From assembly GCA_016808115.1 (NCBI GenBank), contig JAEQBH010000287.1, positions 992,001 through 1,056,000 of the forward strand: 64,000 nt of DNA, in the 5' to 3' direction. The translations under genes and the position numbers were made by a program. Below are positions 24,359 through 36,518 of the stretch, piece by piece; the stretch's first letter is position 1, and each line of letters opens with the position of its first letter. This DNA is from Tetrastigma voinierianum. Its lineage: Eukaryota > Streptophyta > Magnoliopsida > Vitales > Vitaceae. Below the pieces are notes generated by a model. That model did not search any database. It was not told where the DNA came from and was given only the letters and a program-made list of their open reading frames with translations.

Positions 24359-26476
24359 ATTGCTAGTCCCTTAGCAATGCAAGAAAATAATAAAATACAT
24401 ATAAAAACTATAACAAAATAACGTTCACAAAATGGTATTTCAAAAGGTTGTGAATGAGTAATGCTGACCCTATTAAAAATCATCAAGCCTTGTCCAATAA
24501 TTATCATGAGAAAATGAATGCCAACAAAATTGAGTATTAAAGAGCCTCCTTCTTGGTAGATCAACGACTTCCACCAAAAAATCCAAGTGTTTGTTTGATC
24601 TGGCTCTCAACAATAAATTTGCTATTTGCACTCTCCCCCCAACATAGCTACTACCACAACCTAGCATGCTAACCAACCTAAATAGATCAGGACCCACCTC
24701 TTATTCCACAATTCTTTTTGTGTTGTAGGGTGCAATGCTGAGAATCAACCTCACAGTCATGTAGCGGGGATCTCTGGAGTGACTCCCAGCCAATTGGGGC
24801 TTAGGGCACCAAGTCATGGGGATCTTTCGACCACAAACTCTTGAGGTTTCACCCGGACTTGAATGATTTCGAGACTCCAGCACCTATAACACTAAACTCC
24901 ACCCACATTCACCTGCGCGAACACTAAAGTCGGTGACTCCCAACCAGTGAAGGTTTAGGGCATCGGGCTTTAAAGGCTTTCACCATATACCCCTCGGACC
25001 GTGCTCGGGTTTCAAGGCAAAGCGTTGCAATTTTCCTTCTTTTTCTTTTTCTTTTCTTTTTATTTCTTTTTCTTTTGGAAGACACATTGGACTTCTATCC
25101 ACAAGGGTCCTTAACCTATTAAAGGTGGTCAACGAAACTAGGGTAGGTTGTGTAGTAAAGAGGTTCTTGTGATTTTAAACCTATCATTGAAACCCCTAAT
25201 GTGCTCGGTGTGATAAAGTTGGAAGAAAAAGGTTAAGACGGCAAAATTCAACTAATCATCCACTCAATTAGGCATGGAACCAATATAACATCAATAGAAG
25301 TGGACAAAGTTTCAATTTTTCAGAAATGAGCTGACAAACACACAAAATTTTTGGTTGCAATGGGTCCAAATTTTGAAAAAAGAAGTAAGGCGTATATTAT
25401 AGCAGGCTTTATAGAAATGGAACCAATGACCAGCCTGAACATCACAAAATGGGCTTGCTCAAAATAGTAACAAAAATATAAGTACAAAAGTCACTTCCTT
25501 CGCTAACTCTCCCCAGAACCTAAACATCTCGGTGTCCGAAATGGGGCTCGGATTGGAAATTTAGGGGAGGAAGTGTTACCTCCTTGATGAGATGTGATCG
25601 TTGTTAGATAGGAGACTTCACAAGCTTTCCATCGACACCTTATTCACTCCGTTTGGGCTTCAAATGAACAAGTTAGGAGAAGAAAAGAGAGAAAAAAAGT
25701 GACAAGTTGGAGCATTTTGAAAATTTCACCTTCATAAAAATTTAAAAATTGTTCTTTCTGGATATTTTTCGTTCTACACTCTCTAAGCTTTCCAACGGTA
25801 CCAAAAACGCCTAAAACAGAGTTCGGATGAAAAAGTTATGAGCGAAACAAAATCGGAGGCAAAGCGATTGCAGGGCCATAAGCGAAAATTTTTCGCTATC
25901 ATAGTAATTTTATCATGTATTGCAATGTTACGAAATTTTCATTTGTGTAATAAACGAAATTTTTTTTGAAAAATAAAATAAAATAAAATAATTAATAAAA
26001 ATAAAAATAAAAATAATAAAATAATAAAAATAATAAAAACACATTTTTTAGAGACAAATAATTTTTTTTTTTAAGTTTTTTTAAAAATATATATAAAAAA
26101 TATAAAAACAAACGTTTTTTTTTTTCACTTCTTATTCAAATTTTATGCAACGTGAGGGGACCGTCAGGTACAAATTTTTAAGCTACATAAGCGAAATTTT
26201 GCTATGTAGCGAAAATTTACCATTTAAGCCTTGTGCAAAAAAATTTATTTGTAATTGGCAGAATTTTCACTGCTCCTCCACACACCATTTCTTCAATCAG
26301 GACTTCAGAATTTTGCACACAAGCGCAGAAAAAATGTCAAGAAAAATTAAGAAAAATTGCGAGAGAAAAGTAAAAAGTGGCTCTAAAACAAAAATTAATA
26401 AAAATTAGAAAATCTAAGAAAAGAAAAATTAGAAAATCAAAATAAAATACGATAAAATAAAACAAAACAAGAAAAA
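24359..26476 (-). other. Non-coding 3' internal region of B
   Basis: No gene seen. The landmarks shared with F, D and C are the 'gtgctcgggtttcaaggc' block (25004-25021), a C/T-rich tract (25025-25075), the 'ctttccaacggtaccaaaaac' block (25790-25810), palindrome modules (25865-25950, 26170-26215) and A-rich low-complexity DNA (25960-26120, 26330-26490). Confidence 0.65.
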
Positions 26477-27450
26477 TTAAAACAAAAGTGGGTGGGAGCT
26501 TAGAAATGCAGGGTTGGTGCTCCAAATCGAGGCGGCTTTTTCGAACCATCCACTATGCCATGCCCCGGTGAGGAAGCGTTGCAATCTTCTTTGAGGTAGT
26601 GGCAAAAATGAGATAGTGGCCACTGGCTTCTTGGGGATTTTTCGGCATGGCGGTGATAGGGGTGGCCTTTTATAGTGGGTGCTTTGGGTGTGGATTGTCT
26701 TTGGAGGGAGCGTGTGTGCTTGCGGCGGGGTATGCGGGTCGTGGAGGACTCTTGACCGATTGGGGTGTAGGTGGTCTTGGCATTGGCGAGTGGGGTTCAG
26801 TGCGTAGAGGTGGTTGATGGACATGCTTTGGGGTTCTCCTTCTTCCTTTCCTCTGCCTTCCACAGCCCCCTTCTTGGCGGTTCCTCGGGAGCCTTCTGGG
26901 TTCTTGCATAAATTCCTCCCCAAGAAGTGCTGCCGATTAGTCTGCTCACCCAACGGTCTCCGATGCACTCTCTCTCTGGATTCCTTCCTCTTGATGATCA
27001 TGCTGCTGGGCAAGCCTTGAAATAGAGTAATGTAGGTTATCAATTTTCTTATCCATTTCACTTTGAAGCCCATCTAATCTTTGGTCCAGGGAGTTCTCCA
27101 CAGTATGGGTTTTTTTGGCTCAATTGGGCATTGAATTTCTTTTGTTCTACCACAGCATCACCCACCAGTTTGGTAAGATCTAGAATTGCTTGCTCAACTG
27201 GGGAGATTGGCTGTGGTGGTTGAAACTGGACAAAGAGGCATGTGGATGTGAAGGAAGGTGCATAAGTTGGGGAACACTATGAGCGGGTGCTGTCCATTGG
27301 TCTCCTATAGTCCCTCATAGACCTATTTGGGTTTAGTTTCTCCTGAGGTTCTTGATTTTGCCATGCTAGGTTTCTATAGTCCCTCATTGTCATGTATGCT
27401 CTAGGGTTACCCCCTGCCATATGCTGACCATACTGTCCCTGTTCCTTTGG
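26477..27450 (-). pseudogene. gag-like remnant of B
   Basis: On the - strand it starts near 27440 with NPRAYMTMRDYRNLAW, the family gag N-terminus, then jumps to LQSEMDKKIDNLHYSISRL (about 27075-27015), the coiled coil also in C and D. After it comes a basic, proline-rich tail to about 26530. The 198-codon ORF at 27073-26477, the longest in the window, is mostly the same DNA in a neighbouring frame, so I do not treat it as the product. The gag core and nucleocapsid are absent, as in C and F. Confidence 0.6.
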
Positions 27451-27711
27451 GTCCAAATTTAACCTTGATTAAGAAACTCTATCCCACTGGAACACGGGCC
27501 CTGCAACAAAAACACAACAAACACCAACAAATAAAAAAAAAACAACTCTACCAAACAACTCTACTAAGAAGGGGTAAAGTTAACTAAAAACAAAATAAAA
27601 TAACAAAATTAAACACACTGAAAGCAATAAAAAGTATATATATACAAGAAAATTCACCAGAACTTGTGATGAAGATCACAAGTGTTCCACAACTCGTCAA
27701 ATGCACTTAGG

Positions 27712-27732
27712 CACCATCCGACAACGGCGCCA
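27712..27732 (-). other. Primer-binding site of B (tRNA-Asp type)
   Basis: The - strand reads TGGCGCCGTTGTCGGATGG next to the 5' LTR; the first 11 bases are the exact Asp-tRNA complement. Confidence 0.85.
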
Positions 27733-27735
27733 TTT

Positions 27736-29298
27736 TGGTCGTGCCACGATGGTGATCGGAATCAACAAAATTTTTATCCTATATTCCTCCTACTGCCGTA
27801 GTCAAGCTATTGCAGTATAGCGGTCTAGGGTTGAACACAGGGATGGGTTTTCTTCGTACAAATGATTTAAGTGAAGTTAAAAATGGTGAATTTGGTTTGG
27901 ATTTTAAGGTGGTAATAAAAACAGAGTTCAATGATTCTGAGGATATTCAGTAAGGCGGAAATAAAATATAAAGAACTCCTTGAAGCATTGAGTCCCATTT
28001 GGGTTTTAAGGTCACCGGCTAACGAGAGGTCCTCGGGTTCATTTCCTGTTAGGGAGGATGACATATAGTCATCTCCGGCAGGATCTTCATTTAACTAAAA
28101 ACTAAACCACTACTAATTTCCTTTTGATAGAAAGCATTTATTTAGCATTTATGGTTCCTTTGGTGAAAATCTATCTTGACTCATCCTACAATGATTCGTA
28201 AAGGGCAACTAATGAATCTCAATGGATCTAAAAATAAGCATCCATTGAACCCTAAAAGATTACCAAGTATTGATCATAGAGGATGCACTTACAGTGAAAA
28301 TATAACCCCTTAACCTACCTCCAGTGGCTCGTGAAACAGCTAATGGATATCGGTGTATCTAAAGCTAAGAATACTGCTGAACCCTAAAAGCTGCCAAGTA
28401 TTGGCCAAAAATACATCAAAAGCTTTAAACCTAGAGTTGAAATTTAGGAACCAAAATGTCAAAACCTGTGCGTGAAAAAGCAGGGGAACCACCAATGACA
28501 TTCGAGATCTGCCCGGCAGCGCTCTACTTCAAGGAGGAAGGGTTTTAGCCTCACATCCTCCAAGTTGTCATCCTTGGAGGGTGTTTGGCAACCAAGAAAG
28601 TGAGAGAAAGAGGAGAGAGAAGAGAGAAAATGAGAGCCAAAAACAGGGGCCCTTATATTTCCTTCCTAAAACTAAAACTAAGGTCAACAGTGTTTTACAA
28701 TGGCTTATATAGCCTTACAAACATGTGAAATACCAAAATAACCATACTAGAATAATTACAGTGAGGGTAGAAATGAGAAAAACAAAAAACGAAGTCGTTT
28801 GGATAAAAAAAACAAAAGCAGAAAATATTGCACACAGTGATTTTCGCTATCATAGAGAAAATTTCTATGATAGCGAAAAATCGCTATCATAGTGAAAAAT
28901 ACAGGCATAGCGAAAATTGAAATTTTTAGCTATGCATGGCTACTAGCTATGATAAGCGAGAACCAGCTATCATAGCGAGATATATCTTGTGCTTGAATTT
29001 TGGCAGCATTCACCCTTTCTTTGTTCCATTTGCTTCCTGTGGTTACTATTCCTACTGCACTATTCCATTTCTTCAAGCTTTGATATTCTTCATTCCCGGC
29101 TTGCTTAAATTGATAGAAAACCATATGAAATCGATGGAAATCAACCCAACTTTGGTTATGATTGGATTGACACAATAATTTGGCTTCCAATTCCTACAAA
29201 AACTACAAAAACAGCCTCTGAATGCAAAATAGCACACAAAAAACGCTCAAAACCTATTAAAAATAGGGTTCAAAATAGCACTTTTTGGGCACTAATCA
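27736..29298 (-). repeat. 5' LTR of B
   Basis: It starts TGATTAGTGCCCAAAAAG at 29298 (- strand). The TATA box is at 28702-28714 and palindromes lie at 28835-28985. A perfect stem of 15 bp with a 9-base loop occupies 28841-28879. Confidence 0.9.
28841..28879. repeat. Perfect hairpin in U3 of B 5' LTR
   Basis: The left arm ttttcgctatcatag (28841-28855) is exactly complementary to the right arm at 28865-28879, with loop agaaaattt. It belongs to the palindrome block upstream of the TATA box. Confidence 0.95.
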
Positions 29299-30766
29299 CT
29301 TGGTCTCCACCGATTCACGAAGTAGCCAAACACCTATACAACCCACCATTCATGGACGGTCTGTAGTTTAGCTTTACTTGACTTCTTTGGATGTGCTCCG
29401 TATGGCGGTAACCACGATCATGACTTGTACACCACCACCACGGTGAAAATTAGCACTTCCTTCCTAACTTTGATCCCTACCGGTGAGGACACAATGATGC
29501 TTTGGTTGGGGGAGAGTTAGCGTCGAGATGGCATTTATCATATATGTTTTGTTTTGTTTTATACTTGTGTTGTTTTAGTTTTATCATTTGCCTACTTGTC
29601 TTTATGCGGGACTATTTGTTAGTATGTATTATTGATAGTAGGCGTGGTTTCTGCTACAACAGCTAAATATTGTGTTCAGCCATTATAAGCTTGTACTAGC
29701 CTTTTTGGTTATATTAAAAACTTTGTAGCAGTATTTGCATTCTCTAGTTTTGCACCCACATTTTTATTTTATTTTATTTTAATTAACTTTTGTACATGCA
29801 TAATGATTAGCCTTGCAATTTGATGAACTTAAGCCTTTCCTAATGGTGTCGGCGTTAGAAGGGTCCTATGCCGAGTTGAGTGGATGACTAGTCAAATTCT
29901 TGTTGTATTTAACTGTTTCTTAGCCTTTAGCTAACCACACAGGCACGTTAGGTCTCAATGATAGGTTAAACGGCACAAAACCCCCTCTTACGATGCAAAC
30001 CCTTTCCTAGTGTCGTTTACTCCCTTGAATAGGTTACGGACCCCCATGCAAAGAAGGCCAATGTGTCTCACATTAAAGAATAGAAAAGAAAAGAATAGAA
30101 TTGCATTGCTTTGCCTTGAAACTCGAGCATGGTCCTAGGGGCATATGGCGAAAGCCTTTAAAGCCTGGTGCCCTAAGCCAACTGGCTGGGAGTCACCGAC
30201 TTAGTGTTCGCTACACGGGTGGAGTTAGCGAGTTGTAGGTGCTGAAGGTTCGAAATCATTCGAAGTCTGGGGTGAAACCTATAGAGTTTGTGGTCGAAAG
30301 ATCCTCATGGCTTGGTGCCCTAAACCTTCACTGGTTGGGAGTCGTCGGCGAATCCCCGTTACACGGACTTTGGTGAAGTCGAACCCTCAGCATTGCACCC
30401 TACAACGCAAAAAGAATTGTGTAATAAGGGGCAGGTCCTGATCTATTTAGGTTGGTTAACATACAAGGTTATGACATTAGCTCGGTTGGGGGGGGGAGGA
30501 GGTATCTGGTTCTTAGTTTATGATTGAGACCTGATCAAACGAACTCGTAGCTTTATGTAGAAGAGCCTGGTTCATGCCTCGAGGAGGGAGCTTGTTGGAC
30601 AGTCAACGCGGTATAGTTTTCATTCTTTCGAGATGGTTATTAGCTTTAGTTTTTGTGATTCTCATCGCAGGCTATGCATTACTTGTACAAACCTTTTTGA
30701 CCTCCCATGTTTTTGTTCTCTACTTGTTGATTACTTCTGGCATTTCTACGGGACTAGCAATGTGTC
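29299..30766 (+). other. Element A, post-pol ORF end and 3' untranslated region
   Basis: It begins with the right copy of the CTTGG duplication. 29304 to about 29500 may hold the last codons of the post-pol ORF. Then come an internal G-tract (29505-29520) and the shared 3' region with 'cggtgtcg...' and 'atggtcc..cggg' blocks. The ORF at 30574-30807 lacks matches in sister copies. Confidence 0.65.
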
Positions 30767-30778
30767 GGTTGGGGGGTG
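30767..30778 (+). other. Terminal polypurine tract of A
   Basis: GGTTGGGGGGTG immediately precedes the 3' LTR start. Confidence 0.85.
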
Positions 30779-32648
30779 TGATTAGTGCCCAAAAAGTGCT
30801 ATTTTGAACCCTATTTAAGATAGGTTCTAAGTACTTTTTGTGTACTAATCATATTAGTTAATCGATTGACACGTGCAGGTCCCTTTGGTACTAATGATTG
30901 TTGTATTCGAAATTTGTTTGTGGTAGTTTTTACAGGTTTCAGAGGCCTATTCTATCATGTCAAGCTAGGCATATCGAAGTTGAGCTGATTTACATCCAGT
31001 TCATATTATTTATCTTCGATTGCATCAAGCTAGGAGTGAAGAAATTGAGCGAGGAGCAAGCGGGGGAAATTTAGCTGGGAGAAAATTTCCTCTTTGTAGA
31101 GATTTCGCAGTGAAATTTCGCTCGTGTAATTCATGATGAAATTTATTAACGTGTGAAATTTAAACTTCATACCTCATGAAATTCGCTACAATAGCGAAAT
31201 TTTCGCTACACCCAAAATTTCGCTACTTGTAGGAAATTTCTCTACAGTATCGAAAAATTGCTACATAGCGAATTTTCGCTCTGATATGAAGGCTAAGCTA
31301 TGTACTTGAAGTACTCTCTTATGCCTGCTCCCTTTTTTGTGTACAAACGACCCCGTTTTTGGTTAATTTCATTTCCTACCCTCATAATTATACTAGTTAG
31401 ATTAGATTGGTATTTCACACATTTGTAAGGCTATATAAGCCATTTTTGAACAATTTGTAACTTTAACTTTTAATTGAAGCATTTCAGTGCAATTTGTTTT
31501 TTGGCCTTCCACTTTCTCTCTTCTATCTCCTCTTTCTCTCTCACTTTCTAGGCAACCAAACACACCCTTTGGGGATGATAACTCAAAGGATGTTTGGTAA
31601 ATCCTCAAACCTTGAAAGAGGAGAGGTTGCTAGTAGAGTTGATATGTTTCGCGAGGTGATCTGTATTTCACCAGCGAGTCTTGAGTAGTTATGTTTCAAA
31701 ACTTTCAAAACTAGGTTTAAAGAAAGCTATTTGATGTACTTTCTTTGGATTAATACTTGGCAAGCTTTTAGGGTTGAGTGTGTTCTTAGTGTTTGATACA
31801 GCGTCCATTGAATTGTCATTCTGAGCCATTGGAAGTAGGTTAAATGCTAGATTTCAACTTGGGAACATTGAATGCTTAGTAAATGCTATGTTTCAAAGAG
31901 GAAATGGTACTAAGGGTTAGTTTTAAAGTTAAACGAATCAGGTTTTGAAATGACTGAGTCATCTTCCACTGTCTGAGATGGCAGTGAAACCTTTACGACT
32001 ATCATGCTTAGTGACCCCGAAACTTGAGGACTAACATCTTATTTCAAATTGCACTTTCGGTTAGTATAGTGAAAATAACCAACATTTTAGCCACAAATCC
32101 AAGAAATCCAAGCAAAAAGCCTCACCATTATGAATCATTACAAAATCATTTGTAAGACGAAACCCATCTATGTTTGATCCACAGGCGTTATCACTCACGG
32201 TAGCTTTTACTGATAATAGAGATGGATTTAGGTACAAATATTGTTAATCCCTAGGAACCTGTTTGTGGCACGAATCAATATGTTTGCAGGTGATCCTTTT
32301 TATTTCACGAAATAGGTACTGAGTAGTTATGTTTCAAACTTTCAAAACTAGGTTGAAAAGCTATTTGATGTACTTTCATTGGTCAATACTTGGCAAGCTT
32401 TTAGGGTTCAGTGTATTCTTAGTGTTTAGATACAGACATCAGTGGATTGTCATTTACGAGCCATTGGAAGTAGGTTAAATGCTAGATTTCAACCGGGAAC
32501 ATTGAATGCTTTCATTGAATGCTATATTTCAAAGAGAAATGAGTATTAAGGGTTAGTTTTAAGTTAAACAAAGATCGGGTTTGGAAATGACTGCTGGAGT
32601 CATCTTCCTAATCTTGAAATAACTTGAGGACACCTTTGCAGCCTATCA
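30779..32648 (+). repeat. 3' LTR of A (end deleted)
   Basis: It begins TGATTAGTGCCCAAAAAG. The TATA box is at 31429-31441 and the palindromes at 31085-31290. The same internal duplication as in the 5' LTR is present, with the second unit starting near 32277, but that copy stops at about 32648, some 270 bp short of the expected end, where C resumes. Confidence 0.82.
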
Positions 32649-33042
32649 CCTACTGACACAAAAAGAGTTGTGGAATAAGAGTGGTCTGGTCTATTTGGGT
32701 TGGTGGTGTCTGAGTGTGGGCGGTAGTTTGGTTGGGAGAGAGTGCGGGTTCGGCCGGGTTTATTGCGAGGCGATTAAAAAAAACACTTATGTTTTAGTGA
32801 GTCTACGGTTGATTCACGAAGGAGGCTCTTTGATACTCAATTTTGTATGACATTCATTCTCTCGAGATAGTTATTGGGTAGGGTTTCGGTGATTACGATC
32901 AGGTTAGAGCATTACTCATTCACAACCTTTTTGAAATATAATAATTTTTGTGAACATCATTTTGTTATCGTTTTGTATGCTCTTTCTTTCTTTCTTTCTT
33001 TCTTTCATTGCTAAGGGACTAGCAATGTGTCGGTTAGGGGTG
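32649..33042 (+). other. 3' internal end of C (part 2) with polypurine tract
   Basis: It continues the C sequence interrupted at 12922: 'aaaaagagttgtggaataag' and 'ggtctatttgggttggt' are as in A at 30400-30460. A (TTTC)n run is at 32986-33006, and the polypurine tract CGGTTAGGGGTG at 33031-33042. Confidence 0.75.
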
Positions 33043-34332
33043 TGATTAGTGCTCAAAAAGTGCTATTTTGAACCCTGTTTATTTGGAGTTTTAGAGCACT
33101 TTTGTGCTCTTAATCGGCGTAGTGCTTGATTTGCACATTAAGGTCCTGCTATTCTCTTGATCGCATTTTGTGGCTAATTTTGTAGTTTTGCAAGATAATC
33201 GAGGCCAAAATTATGGAGTCAATTCAAACGAGAAGAACCAGGGACCACGAACTCATCGTTGAGATCGAGATCCATGTGAGAAGAGAAAAATGAAGGAAAG
33301 AGGCATAAAGAACGGAGAGAAAAGAACCCTGACATTTTCTTTGCCTTTGTTCATCCTTGACTTCCTGCTGCCCGTTTTTGCTTTTTGTTTTCTTTTTGGT
33401 TTCTTCCTATTTTATCCCTTGTAATAGCTTTTGGTTTTGGTTTGTTTTGTAATTTCCCTTGTTCTGAGCAATATATAAGCCTCAGTCAAGCTCTGTCTGA
33501 ATGGATCACTTGTGATAAAGTTTTTGGCGCGAAGCTTCGGCTTCTCCCGCATTTTCCATTTTCTCTCCACTTTCTCTCAGTTTATCTTCATTTCTTGGTT
33601 GCTAAACACCCTCAAGGACCGATAACTTGGAGGATGACGATAAAACCCTTTCCTTGAAGTGGAAAGGCTATGGTATGGGATCTTAAGAAATTTCATTGGA
33701 GGGTTTTCATGTTTCTCCCAGTGCCTTGTGATTTGTGTTTCCTTTGAACTCTGGGTTTCGTCCCTAGATTCACCTTGAATGACTTTGTATTTGGTAATCT
33801 TTTGGGGTTAGGTGGATGCTTATTGCTAGATCCACTAAGATTCATTAGTTACCTCTATTAATCATTGTAAGGTGGTCCCAGGGAGAATCGTTTTCCTTTG
33901 TTGAGACCAGCGATGCTTTCGATGAATTACCATTTTTCAAGGATAATTATTAAGGGTTAGGTTTATAGCTAAATAAAGATCAGGTTCGGGAGATGACTAT
34001 AGATCCTCCTAGCAGCGAGGAAAGGACACAGAGCCTCGTTGCCACTAGGAGTCAACCTAGTGACCTAACACTTCAAGGGGTTATTTTACATTTTTTTTCC
34101 TTATTTTATTATCAACCGGCAACCATCCAACTCCCCTGTTTTTACCAAAACCCTGAAATCCAAACGGAAATTCACCATTTTTGAACCTCACTGTAAATCA
34201 TTTGTGTGAAGAAAACTCATCCCTGTGTTTGACCCTAGATCCACTATACTGCAGTAGCTTTGCTAAGGCAGTAGGAAGAATTTAGGTTATAAATATTGTT
34301 GATTTCGGATCACCCTACTGTGGCACGAATCA
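33043..34332 (+). repeat. 3' LTR of C
   Basis: TGATTAGTGCTCAAAAAG to TGGCACGAATCA. TATA box at 33470-33481. It pairs with 8562-9933; differences are mostly small indels and short blocks. Confidence 0.9.
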
Positions 34333-34640
34333 ATGGTTGGACAACCCGGATCTTTATACTTCACTGGAGTCTTGCATTTGATGATAACACTGACTTGTTC
34401 AGTCAAGAAGGCCTTCTTGTCAACATTCAACCCTCTTTTCATATCTAGTCCTTGAAATTTTTCATAGGTGGGACTTGTTTGATCATCATCAGCCGGGGGG
34501 ATGTTGACCTTTATACTTTCAAACGCTACAACATTTCGACGATTAATGGCCTTCTTTTTTGGCACAGTGAGGAAAAGGTGAAGTTAATGTTGTTTTCAAC
34601 TGCGGTCACCTTGATCACCACCTCCTCTGGTTCATTTACT
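34333..34640 (-). pseudogene. Gag-protease junction of D (5' part of protease)
   Basis: The first five bases are the right copy of C's ATGGT duplication. On the - strand it encodes FESIKVNIPPADDD, then KAFLTEQVSVIIKCKTPVKY and KDPGCPTIS, where C cuts it. The protease active site lies on the other side, at about 8500. It corresponds to 16960-17160 of A. Confidence 0.82.
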
Positions 34641-36256
34641 TTAGCTTCTTGGCCTTGTTCTCGCTTTGGAGTGTGGTATTGAGGCTCTTTTACTTCTCAA
34701 TGTGATGATTGCCTTAACTTCATCCATCCTAGAATTTGGCTCATTGGAGGAGTTCACTTCATGCAGTCCCTTGGGATTTGGTTGTGTTTGAGAGGGGAAT
34801 TTCCCCTTTTCCTGCACCTGCTGCTGGTTGGATAGTCTTGAGATTGAATACTGCAGGTTGTCATATTTTTGGGAAATTTCAGCTTGCAGGCTGTCATGCT
34901 TTTGAGAAATTTCTGAGTGTAGGTTGCTCATTTTCTTATTGAGTGTGCTTTCCACTGTGTCAATTCTTTGATTGGCCTGGGCATTCACTGCTTTTTGTTT
35001 CTCCACAAAGTTACCCACTTGTTCAGCGGGGTGAAGAGATGATGGTGGTTGTGGTACGAAATTTGGTTGTGTTCTTTGTTGTCTGTGGGAGGCACATAGG
35101 GAGGAGGTTTTGGTTTCCAGGAGAGGTTTGGGTGGTTCCTCCAGTTGGGGTTGTAGGTATTGTTGTATAGGGTTGTGGTACAGTGGCTTGTATTGGCCAT
35201 TGCATTTGCTTGTTCAACCCTTGAAATTCCCTATTTGAAGGAACATTTGGGCGATACTTTCCTTGGTGCTCATTGGGCCAGCCGGTTGGAAGCATGGTTG
35301 GTTAGGCGTGGATGCCTCTCGATCCTTTCTTTCATTACCTCGTCTTGATTCCTCATTTCAAGCTCTTCCAACCTCTTAGCTAAGGTGGACAGCTTTGCTT
35401 TTGTCTCCATGTCCTTTGAGAGCGAGTATATGCCTCCCCTTTGATTTGGTAGTGGCCTCATCCTATCTATCTCCCTTGGATTTGGCTCATCCCAAGCTTT
35501 GGAGGTTTCGTTTCACATAGTTGAGGGAAGTCCATGGCCCTCGCATCCCCGGATTCTTGCTCAGGAAGTCCCCTCCACACATGGTCTCTAATAATTGCTT
35601 CATGGCAGAAGACATTCTATCATAAAAGTGGTTGACCAACATCCATGTATCAAGGCCATGGTGTGGGCATGCACTGATGGTTTCCATATAGCTCTCCTAG
35701 CGTTGGTAAAACTTCTCATTATCATGGGCTGAAAATGTATAAATTTGCCTCTTGTTTGTGGTCTGTCTTCTTGAAAGAACTTTTTCAAAAACTCACACTG
35801 CCGAGTTACGCGATTCAGAGATGGTTCTTGGCCTTAGAGAATAAAGCCAAATTTTGGCTTTGTCTTTGAGGGTTAAGGAAAGGCCTTCAGCTTAAGCAGA
35901 TCCATATTGATTGCACCCTCAGCAGAAAGTTGTGCAAGCTTCCTTAAGCTCCGGTGTGTGTATGGAGTTCTCATTTTCCATACCGCGGAAGGTTGAGAAC
36001 GGGGCACCAAAATAAGACTGACGACTACATCTTCTGTAGGAGGTACAATGCATGAGGGTGCACTCACCCTTGGTGGGTGTATATGGTCTCTCATTGACAT
36101 GTAGGCATTGGGGTTTCTTGGTATCCCCTGTTGACTTTGTTGATCCTTAGGTGGAGGCTCCATCTGATTACTGTGTAAATTAACTTCACACCCTTGTTCT
36201 TGTGGAGCATCGGTTCTCTCTAGCCTGCTTGTAGTGTTCCTATCCCAGTGTTGCAT
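34641..36256 (-). pseudogene. gag of element D
   Basis: Read leftwards from 36256: an acidic N-terminus with NPNAYMSMRDHIHPPRVSAP, then GAINMDLLKLKAFP (about 35910-35873). The gag core METISACPHHGLDTWMLVNH and LLETMCGGDFLSKNPG follows (35687-35560), then a helix-rich part KLSTLAKRLEELEMRN (about 35420-35355), a proline/threonine-rich nucleocapsid-like part (35295-35023), a coiled coil IDTVESTLNKKMSNLHSEIS (35018-34780), and the end signature DEVKAIITLRSKR (about 34710-34670). It is the best-preserved gag in the window, yet needs several frame changes. It forms the virus-like particle in active relatives. Confidence 0.88.
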
Positions 36257-36498
36257 AAAGTCCTAGGAACACAACACAAAACAACAAGAAGCCAAAAACA
36301 AGGCTACCAAAAAGGGTTATAGTTGGTTAAACTTAAAAAAAAAAAGAAAAAATGGGTATGCATAGTATAGACATTCAATTTCCCCTGCAGAGAACTATAA
36401 ATGGGGAAATATTGTAAAATAAAAAAGGAATGAGAATTCACCAATACTTGTGATGTGGATCACAAGTTCAACAGCTTCTCACTCACACTACGACACCA
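36257..36498 (-). other. Leader of D between primer site and gag
   Basis: Non-coding and A-rich on the + strand. It includes the 'acttgtgat..atcacaagt' inverted block near 36440-36465, seen also at 9985, 15100, 27660 and 46720. Confidence 0.6.
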
Positions 36499-36516
36499 TC
36501 CCCGGCAATGACGCCA
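36499..36516 (-). other. Primer-binding site of D (tRNA-Asp type)
   Basis: The - strand TGGCGTCATTGCCGGGGA, next to the 5' LTR, is the tRNA-Asp 3' complement with two changes. Confidence 0.88.
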
Positions 36517-36518
36517 TT

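Larger units (their letters stand above)
22724..29298 (-). mobile_element. Non-autonomous Athila-related element B, 6.6 kb
   Basis: It is the youngest insertion by nesting order and the best bounded: perfect 5-bp TSD, LTRs at 22724-24342 and 27736-29298, primer site at 27712-27732, polypurine tract at 24343-24358. The 3.4 kb interior has a gag N-terminus and coiled-coil/proline-rich remnant but no protease, RT, RNase H or integrase. It inserted in the post-pol ORF of A in the opposite direction. Confidence 0.92.
12923..32648 (+). mobile_element. Athila-like Ty3/gypsy element A with full coding layout, split by B
   Basis: 5' LTR 12923-15044, primer site 15047, gag 15306-16850, protease 17131, RT 17811, RNase H 18915, integrase 19370-20420, post-pol ORF 21100-22718 continuing past B, terminal polypurine tract 30767, 3' LTR 30779-32648. 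It is about 13.1 kb without B. It interrupts C's 3' internal region; C sequence joins from 'cattgcgcc' (left) to 'cctactgacac' (right), with a CCTA repeat as probable remains of the TSD. Both LTRs contain a tandem duplication. Confidence 0.85.

Noticed and set aside
36499..36516. tRNA-Asp gene fragment
   Set aside because: Only the 3' complement needed for priming is present, next to an LTR; no cloverleaf or promoter boxes.
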